Assembly (NCBI GenBank): GCA_965370435.1
Contig: CBDUUP010000114.1
Location: forward strand, 1-11,360
Reading direction: 5' to 3'
Length of the DNA stretch: 11,360 nt
Source: CBDUUP01 sp965370435
GTDB taxonomy: Bacteria; Chloroflexota; Anaerolineae; Anaerolineales; UBA11579
The translations under genes were made by a program, and so were the position numbers. Below the pieces are notes generated by a model. The model worked only from the letters and a program-made list of their open reading frames with translations. It did not search any database and was not told the DNA's origin. Within the stretch, counting starts at the first letter, position 1. Every line of letters starts with the position of its first letter. Positions 8,201 to 11,360 of this stretch are shown piece by piece.

Positions 8201-8407
8201 CTTGAAGTAAACCGGCTGGTGCTGGTGCCAGATGATGGATAGATAAATGGGATCCTCCACCTTCTCGGCGGCGGTCGGTTCGGCGGTGGCGACGGGAGGC
8301 AATGTTGCCATTATGGTTGGGGTTGGCGTTTCTCCGCCATTTCCGCAGGCGTAAAGGATAACAATCAGAAACACAAGGAAGACCTTGAATCGTTGTGATT
8401 TTTTCAT
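5186..8407 (-). CDS. Lipoprotein GH57 amylopullulanase-type enzyme with C-terminal glucodextranase-like modules
   Basis: With the start at 8407 the protein has 1073 residues. A lipoprotein signal with lipobox LYAC (Cys21) and a Thr/Pro linker precede a GH57 catalytic domain (about 52-590). GH57 motifs seen are HQHQP (61-65), the proposed nucleophile E317 in GMWPAEGSV, the proposed acid/base D436 in ILDGENAWEYY, and SDWFWWYG (549-556). The DGENAWE form is typical of the amylopullulanase branch, which cuts alpha-1,4 and alpha-1,6 bonds. Two beta-sandwich modules follow: a DOMON/CBM9-like one (about 605-770, EIDGVASPGEWD) and a Glucodextran_C-like one (about 803-1024, DDYGPGTYTYP and NPWGSPNGLSLQTIDIYID). 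The latter probably binds glucan or the cell surface. An upstream in-frame ATG at 8425 exists but abuts the ribosome binding site, so 8407 is preferred. Secreted and lipid-anchored action is inferred. Confidence 0.93.
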   Translation of the reverse strand: MKKSQRFKVFLVFLIVILYACGNGGETPTPTIMATLPPVATAEPTAAEKVEDPIYLSIIWHQHQPVYFKDPETETYTRPWVRVHATKDYVDMAAILEGYPDIHVTFNLTPSLIRQLDDLESGTKDLYWVLAEVPASDLTDEQKIFILDRFFDTNRRVIARFPRYQELLNLRDASDNYLAAYETQDYLDLQIMFNLAWVDPDWLAQEPLAGLVAKGRDYDESDKAILFAEHERLIGEVIPVHKALQDSGQIEITMTPFAHPILPLLVNTDLARIALSDLVLPGARFAFGQDAVAQVELGVQLYEDHFGMAPRGMWPAEGSVAQEIVTMVARNGIQWMASDEGVLANSLGFDSFTRNANETVVDADTLYRPYYVEGRQGGPVAMVFRDVVISDKVGFTYSGMDGDLAAADFINRIHDIREQLIASGAEGPHLVSVILDGENAWEYYENDGKEFLHSLYQGLSEDSTIITVTPSEFLEIAPQQPAIEQLWAGSWISHDFSTWIGEDEENRAWELLTETRILLQEYITGSRAGTVSEEQLEEAMLNMYIAEGSDWFWWYGADQDSGNDESFDEMFRNTLKQVYVALGLDPPTILDVPIIPQRAVGADTPSTDLVAVEIDGVASPGEWDAGGTYLASGGAMAAGQPFFASLTYGFDSKNLNVYIEKDAAFTYSSGESVVEIYLAIPGGRGVNNFTRSGTLLGFGGEALVTLNIEDGQFTGAAYYLAEGDERWSLVADSGLEAAVGEGIEFRLSFTDLGNADTGDRISFRAFYQETQTIAGVDADVDVDSLPGMGPAQLAVPDVGTTTVLLEIDDPASDDYGPGTYTYPSDSVFSGGNFDILNFQMGEDDENIVFKIVMRGPVDNPWGSPNGLSLQTIDIYIDADQDGVGGKALLPGRNLTLLDPFAWDFAIHAEGWTAGIYTPGVEGPNQIATSSEFQILVDPGQRKITIRVPKALLGDNPADWAFAVMSLSQEGYPSGGVMRVRDVLPVGEQWRLGGAPPGATNHTRVVDIVWAEQGMQEAWLSDFTPVSVAQAELTAENFAAVFMFTVESRAANVTLRGLDSLPVALPSRRDHLDI

Positions 8408-8415
8408 GGGAACCG

Positions 8416-8422
8416 CTCCTTT
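8416..8422 (-). promoter_or_regulatory. Ribosome binding site that fixes the GH57 start
   Basis: AAAGGAG on the minus strand ends 8 bases before the ATG at 8407, giving a signal peptide starting MKKSQRFK. The alternative ATG at 8425-8423 directly touches this motif and has no Shine-Dalgarno of its own. It would add six residues before the basic n-region. Confidence 0.7.
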
Positions 8423-8485
8423 CATAACATCTAACTTTACAATTTCCGATTACGAGTCGATGAGTGTTTTGGGACTAGAGCCGCC

Positions 8486-8631
8486 GACTAAAGACGCCGT
8501 GACTAAAGTCACTATAACTTTTACGAAGTCGGCCTGCGCCGACTTGACGATGTTTTAGTCCGCCGAAGGCTTCTTCCTGAGGCTCAGCCCGAAGGGGCGA
8601 ACTTCGTAGTTGTTGGTGCGACTTCAGTCGC
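8486..8631. repeat. Nested palindrome cluster (REP- or MITE-like)
   Basis: The spacer between the two minus-strand glycosidase genes (8408-8677) holds several perfect inverted repeats. They are GTGACT-AA-AGTCAC (8499-8512), AAGTCGGC-CTGC-GCCGACTT (8526-8545), CTGAG-G-CTCAG (8577-8587) and GCGACT-TC-AGTCGC (8618-8631). Longer-range pairs also exist: GACTAAA (8486-8492) with TTTAGTC (8554-8560), and TACGAAGT (8522-8529) with ACTTCGTA (8601-8608). GACTAAAG occurs directly repeated at 8486 and 8501. No reading frame of note is present. This is the style of interspersed palindromic repeats, and it would fold into a multi-hairpin RNA between the two genes. Whether it is repeated elsewhere in the genome cannot be seen here. 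Bases 8632-8677 show nothing further. Confidence 0.7.
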
Positions 8632-8677
8632 TAAATTTGCAAACTATCAGGTGGTTGGATGAATGAACGCACCACAT

Positions 8678-10075
8678 CTACGCGCTCAACCAAACGCCGG
8701 AGTGCGCGGGCAGCTTCAAGCTAACCTTCTCGCCCGAAACGGTGTACTCCCGGTTGGTCAGTAAGTCTTTCACCACTTGACCGTCAGTCCAACCGATGGA
8801 TTGCACGGCGGGGTGGACTTCGTGTTCCTGGCCGCTGGCGTTCATCACCACGACCACTTTCTCCTCGCCAAGCGTGCGGGCGAAAGCATAGCATACGTCA
8901 TCGTTGTGGGTTTTCAGACGGGCGTAATCACCGCGCCTCAGTACGGGAGTACGTTTACGAATGGCGATCAGCTTTTGCACCCAGGCCCGCAGATCGTGAT
9001 CCCACTGCTCCTGGTCCCAGGGGAAGGCGCGGCGGTTCTGGGGGTCTTTGCCTCCCTCCATGCCGATCTCATCGCCGTAGTAGATGGCCGGCGCTCCGGG
9101 GTAAGCGAATTGATAGAGGAAAGCCAGTTTGACTTTATCCAGGTCGCCGCCCAGTTCAGTGCGCATACGGGGCACGTCATGGGATCCCAGGGGGACGTAC
9201 ATGGCGTAGAGGTGCTGGCGTTGGTATACGTCGAAAAGGCTTTCGACCTGGTGAGCAAATTTGTCGGCGTTGATCTTGCCATTGAGAAAATCCAACACCG
9301 CCTCGCGGACGGGGTAGTTCATCAGCCCGTCGAAGTGGCCGTCGCCCACCCAGCGCGGGTCAGCCTCCCATATCTCGCCGAGAATGTATGCGTCGGGGTT
9401 GGCGGTCTTCACCACCGCCCGGAACTCCCCCCAGAAGGCATCGTCATCTATCTCACCGGGCACGTCCAACCGCCAGCCGTCAATCCCTTGCTCGATCCAG
9501 TAGCGGGCCACTTCCATTATATAGCGGCGCACTTCGGGGTTATCGGTGTTGAATTCGGGCAGTTCTTTCATGTCCCACCAGGCTTCGAAATTCTCCGCTT
9601 TGCCCTCCGAAAAGGCCTCCAACGGGAATTTCTTGACCCGGTACCAATCCTTGTAAGGCGACTGGTCCTCCACTTCCAGGATGCTGTTGAAGGCGAAGAA
9701 TCCCCGCCCGGTGTGGTTGAACACGCCGTCAACAACCACCTTCACCCCGTTGGCGTGGGCGGCCTCCAACAAGGCTTTGAAATCCTCATTGCTGCCCAGA
9801 ATATGGTCTATCTTGTAGTAATCATTGGGGTGGTAGCGGTGGTTGGCCGCGGATTGGAAAATGGGCGTGAAATAGAGCGCGTTGATCCCCAGGTCAAGCA
9901 GGTAATCGAACTTCTCGATCACGCCGCGCAGGTTCCCGCCCTGGAATCCTCGGGTGGTTGGCTCCGTCCCCCAGGGCTGGAAGTGAGGTTGCGCGTGGTT
10001 CGTCCCGCTCTTGGCGAAGCGGTCGGGGAATATCTGGTAGAAGATGGCGTCTTGAATCCAATTTGGTACGGTCAT
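8678..10075 (-). CDS. Cytoplasmic GH13 cyclomaltodextrinase/neopullulanase-like glycosidase lacking the N-terminal domain
   Basis: This 465-residue enzyme has no signal peptide and so probably acts on imported maltodextrins or cyclodextrins in the cytoplasm. The barrel begins almost at once (WIQDAIFYQIFPDRF, residues 6-20). GH13 motifs are region I DGVFNH (116-121), region V LPEFN (172-176, a variant of MPKLN), nucleophile D204 (GWRLDVPGEI), acid/base E234 (ILGEIWE) and transition-state D300 (GSHD). The FDGLMNYP stretch (248-255) is typical of the cyclomaltodextrinase/neopullulanase group (GH13_20). Members of that group usually carry an N-terminal CBM34-type domain of about 120 residues that builds the dimer and active site. 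It is absent here. An in-frame TAA just upstream of the ATG shows the frame does not extend to supply it. The only Shine-Dalgarno-like motif (GAAAGGA) is 17 bases from the ATG, unusually far. Confidence 0.92.
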   Translation of the reverse strand: MTVPNWIQDAIFYQIFPDRFAKSGTNHAQPHFQPWGTEPTTRGFQGGNLRGVIEKFDYLLDLGINALYFTPIFQSAANHRYHPNDYYKIDHILGSNEDFKALLEAAHANGVKVVVDGVFNHTGRGFFAFNSILEVEDQSPYKDWYRVKKFPLEAFSEGKAENFEAWWDMKELPEFNTDNPEVRRYIMEVARYWIEQGIDGWRLDVPGEIDDDAFWGEFRAVVKTANPDAYILGEIWEADPRWVGDGHFDGLMNYPVREAVLDFLNGKINADKFAHQVESLFDVYQRQHLYAMYVPLGSHDVPRMRTELGGDLDKVKLAFLYQFAYPGAPAIYYGDEIGMEGGKDPQNRRAFPWDQEQWDHDLRAWVQKLIAIRKRTPVLRRGDYARLKTHNDDVCYAFARTLGEEKVVVVMNASGQEHEVHPAVQSIGWTDGQVVKDLLTNREYTVSGEKVSLKLPAHSGVWLSA

Positions 10076-10119
10076 GGGTGTTTAGGGGTTTGTCCTTTCA
10101 GCGTAGTTTTTGGCATCGA

Positions 10120-10136
10120 ATTATACACTGGTGTAT
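10120..10136 (-). promoter_or_regulatory. Candidate -10 box overlapped by a palindromic operator
   Basis: In the 86-bp gap between the two right-hand glycosidase genes, a perfect TATAAT is present on the minus strand at 10125-10120. A perfect 14-base palindrome, ATACAC-TG-GTGTAT, covers 10123-10136 and overlaps the upstream half of the -10. That is the placement of a repressor site. No good -35 is visible, because the region upstream is GC-rich. The leader to the ATG at 10075 would be about 38 bases. The binding protein is not known. Confidence 0.4.
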
Positions 10137-10161
10137 CTGAGGGGCGGGATCGGGGCTGCGT

Positions 10162-11360
10162 TCACCCCAAGGGGATCACATGCACATCCCCACCCCAGGG
10201 GGAAAGCGTGAAGGTGTGTTTAATAGACAGATCAGGACGGTCAACGGCGATGGTCTGCTCTTTTTCGCTGAGATTCAACCCGACCATAATGGTCTCTTCA
10301 TCGCCGGTGACTGCGTAGACATACGTGCCAGCCATCCCATCCACATGAAGGGTCGTCCGTGCGCCATGCAATAACAATGGGTGATCCTTGCGGAAATGGA
10401 CCAGCCACTTGAAGTACTCGTATAGCTCACTATCCTGTTCTTCCCCCCAGAGCATCGGGAGGCGGCATTCTTCCCAACCCTGGCTGTCTGGCGTTCTGGT
10501 CCCTTTCATCTGGGATAGGCCTACCTCGGTTCCGTAATAGATGATGGGGGCGGGTTTTAAGGTGAACAAGCATAAGGCCGCCTGTTTCAATTTGCGCCGG
10601 TCTCCCTCCACCAGCCAGAGGAAGCGGTCCATATCGTGGTTGTCGAAGAAACTGGGACTGTTGAAACCAGACGGGAAGAAGGCTTCGTTCTTTTGCAGGA
10701 AGGCGTCGAAGGCATCCACCTTCATGGTGCCATAAGCGAAAGTATCTCGCAAGGCCTGGGCTAGAGCGAAATCCAAACAGCCATGAAAACGCCCTTCATA
10801 CTTGAGGAGATTGGCAGGAGGTTCGACCACCTCGCCGAAGATCCAAACGTCTGGTTTCACCGCGGTCGCGGCCTGGCGGAGTTCGGTCCAGAAGTCCATT
10901 GAGGGGCCGTTGGCATGGTCCAGACGCAGACCATCGAAACCTATCTCTCCCAACCAGAACCAGACGCTGTCCAAAAGGTGTTTCCGCGCCCCGGGATGGT
11001 CCACGTTTATCTTGGGAAGCTCTTTCACGTCGAAATAGGTGGCGTAATCGTCGGGCCACTCCCGCCAATAGAACCAATCGTAATACTCACTGTCCCGGTC
11101 GGCCAGGGCCTCCTGGAAGATGGGATGGGGACGGCCCCAGTGGTTGGCGACGAAGTCTAACAGCAGGCGGATGCCCCGGGCATGGGCCTCTTTCGCCAGT
11201 TCCACCGCGTCCTCCAAGGTCCCCATGCGCGGATTCACCGAGAAATAATCGGTAGCATGGTAGCCATGATAGACAGTATCAGGGAAAATAGGGTTGAGCC
11301 AAATGCAGTTGAAGCCGAGATCGGCGATGTGATCCAGATGCTCGATGATGCCCCGGAGGG
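10162..11360 (-). CDS. GH13 neopullulanase/alpha-amylase-like glycosidase, N-terminus beyond the right edge
   Basis: The frame stays open to the right edge, giving 398 visible residues; the true start lies outside. The visible part begins in the second barrel strand (LRGIIEHLDHIADLGFNCIW) and includes NPIFPDTVYHGYHATDY. Numbering from the first whole codon, region I is DFVANH (68-73), region V LPKIN (114-118), nucleophile D147 (GFDGLRLDHANG), acid/base E176 (IFGEVVE) and transition-state D242 (FDNHDMDR). A small C-terminal beta domain ends the protein. LPKIN places it near neopullulanase-like GH13 enzymes. Whether it has a signal peptide or accessory N-domain cannot be seen. A GTG at 11238 is in frame but would cut the barrel, so it is not the start. 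The gene precedes the other cytoplasmic GH13 gene by 86 bp on the same strand. Confidence 0.92.
   Translation of the reverse strand, partial: LRGIIEHLDHIADLGFNCIWLNPIFPDTVYHGYHATDYFSVNPRMGTLEDAVELAKEAHARGIRLLLDFVANHWGRPHPIFQEALADRDSEYYDWFYWREWPDDYATYFDVKELPKINVDHPGARKHLLDSVWFWLGEIGFDGLRLDHANGPSMDFWTELRQAATAVKPDVWIFGEVVEPPANLLKYEGRFHGCLDFALAQALRDTFAYGTMKVDAFDAFLQKNEAFFPSGFNSPSFFDNHDMDRFLWLVEGDRRKLKQAALCLFTLKPAPIIYYGTEVGLSQMKGTRTPDSQGWEECRLPMLWGEEQDSELYEYFKWLVHFRKDHPLLLHGARTTLHVDGMAGTYVYAVTGDEETIMVGLNLSEKEQTIAVDRPDLSIKHTFTLSPWGGDVHVIPLG

Noticed and set aside
8423..8425. Upstream ATG as the start of the GH57 gene
   Set aside because: It directly abuts the AAAGGAG that serves the ATG at 8407 and lacks its own ribosome binding site.
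8408..8677. CRISPR array or riboswitch in the palindrome-rich spacer
   Set aside because: The repeats are inverted and unequal, with no regular direct repeat-spacer pattern, and no known riboswitch core was recognised.
8777..10318. Long plus-strand open frame of about 513 codons opposite the cyclomaltodextrinase-like gene
   Set aside because: It is antisense to a gene with all GH13 catalytic motifs, its product has no recognisable domain, and it arises from GC-rich codon bias of the real gene.
11236..11238. GTG as the start codon of the right-edge glycosidase
   Set aside because: The same frame continues upstream without a stop to the window edge and encodes conserved barrel sequence, so the GTG is an internal valine.

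Overview
The window carries a cluster of alpha-glucan (starch, glycogen or maltodextrin) degrading enzymes next to a two-component signalling pair and a membrane protease. The source looks like a member of the Chloroflexota, perhaps Anaerolineae. The evidence is lipoprotein signal peptides followed by Thr/Pro-rich 'TPTP' linkers, a histidine kinase with a DLHDSAKQQ H-box, GC-rich codon use, and an intergenic cluster of GACTNNAGTC-type palindromes. This assignment is a judgement from style, not a database result. No phage, IS, CRISPR, tRNA or rRNA feature was seen.

Left part (1-3234, minus strand). A LuxR/NarL-type response regulator (226-879) overlaps by 8 bp the end of its sensor histidine kinase (872-2377), so the order of transcription is kinase then regulator. 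Just upstream of the kinase is a consensus -10 box only 6 bp from the ATG, which predicts a leaderless mRNA. Immediately beyond it is a hairpin with a T-rich tail that would end the transcript of the next gene, a CPBP-family intramembrane protease (2497-3234). A 275-bp spacer then separates this protease from a divergent gene.

Middle and right part (3510-11360). A lipoprotein GH13 alpha-amylase-type enzyme (3510-5201, plus) converges with, and overlaps by 16 bp, a large lipoprotein GH57 amylopullulanase-type enzyme with C-terminal beta-sandwich modules (5186-8407, minus). Upstream of the GH57 gene is a 250-bp spacer filled with nested palindromes. Beyond it are a cytoplasmic cyclomaltodextrinase/neopullulanase-like GH13 enzyme without an N-terminal accessory domain (8678-10075, minus) and a second neopullulanase-like GH13 enzyme (10162 to beyond the right edge, minus).

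Likely cooperation (inference): the two surface-anchored enzymes cut polymeric alpha-1,4/alpha-1,6 glucans outside the cell, and the two enzymes without visible secretion signals trim imported oligosaccharides. No transporter or dedicated transcription factor lies in the window. They may lie beyond the right edge. I see no clear sign of a new kind of biological system. The most interesting items are the regulatory and repeat structures between genes and the gene layout.
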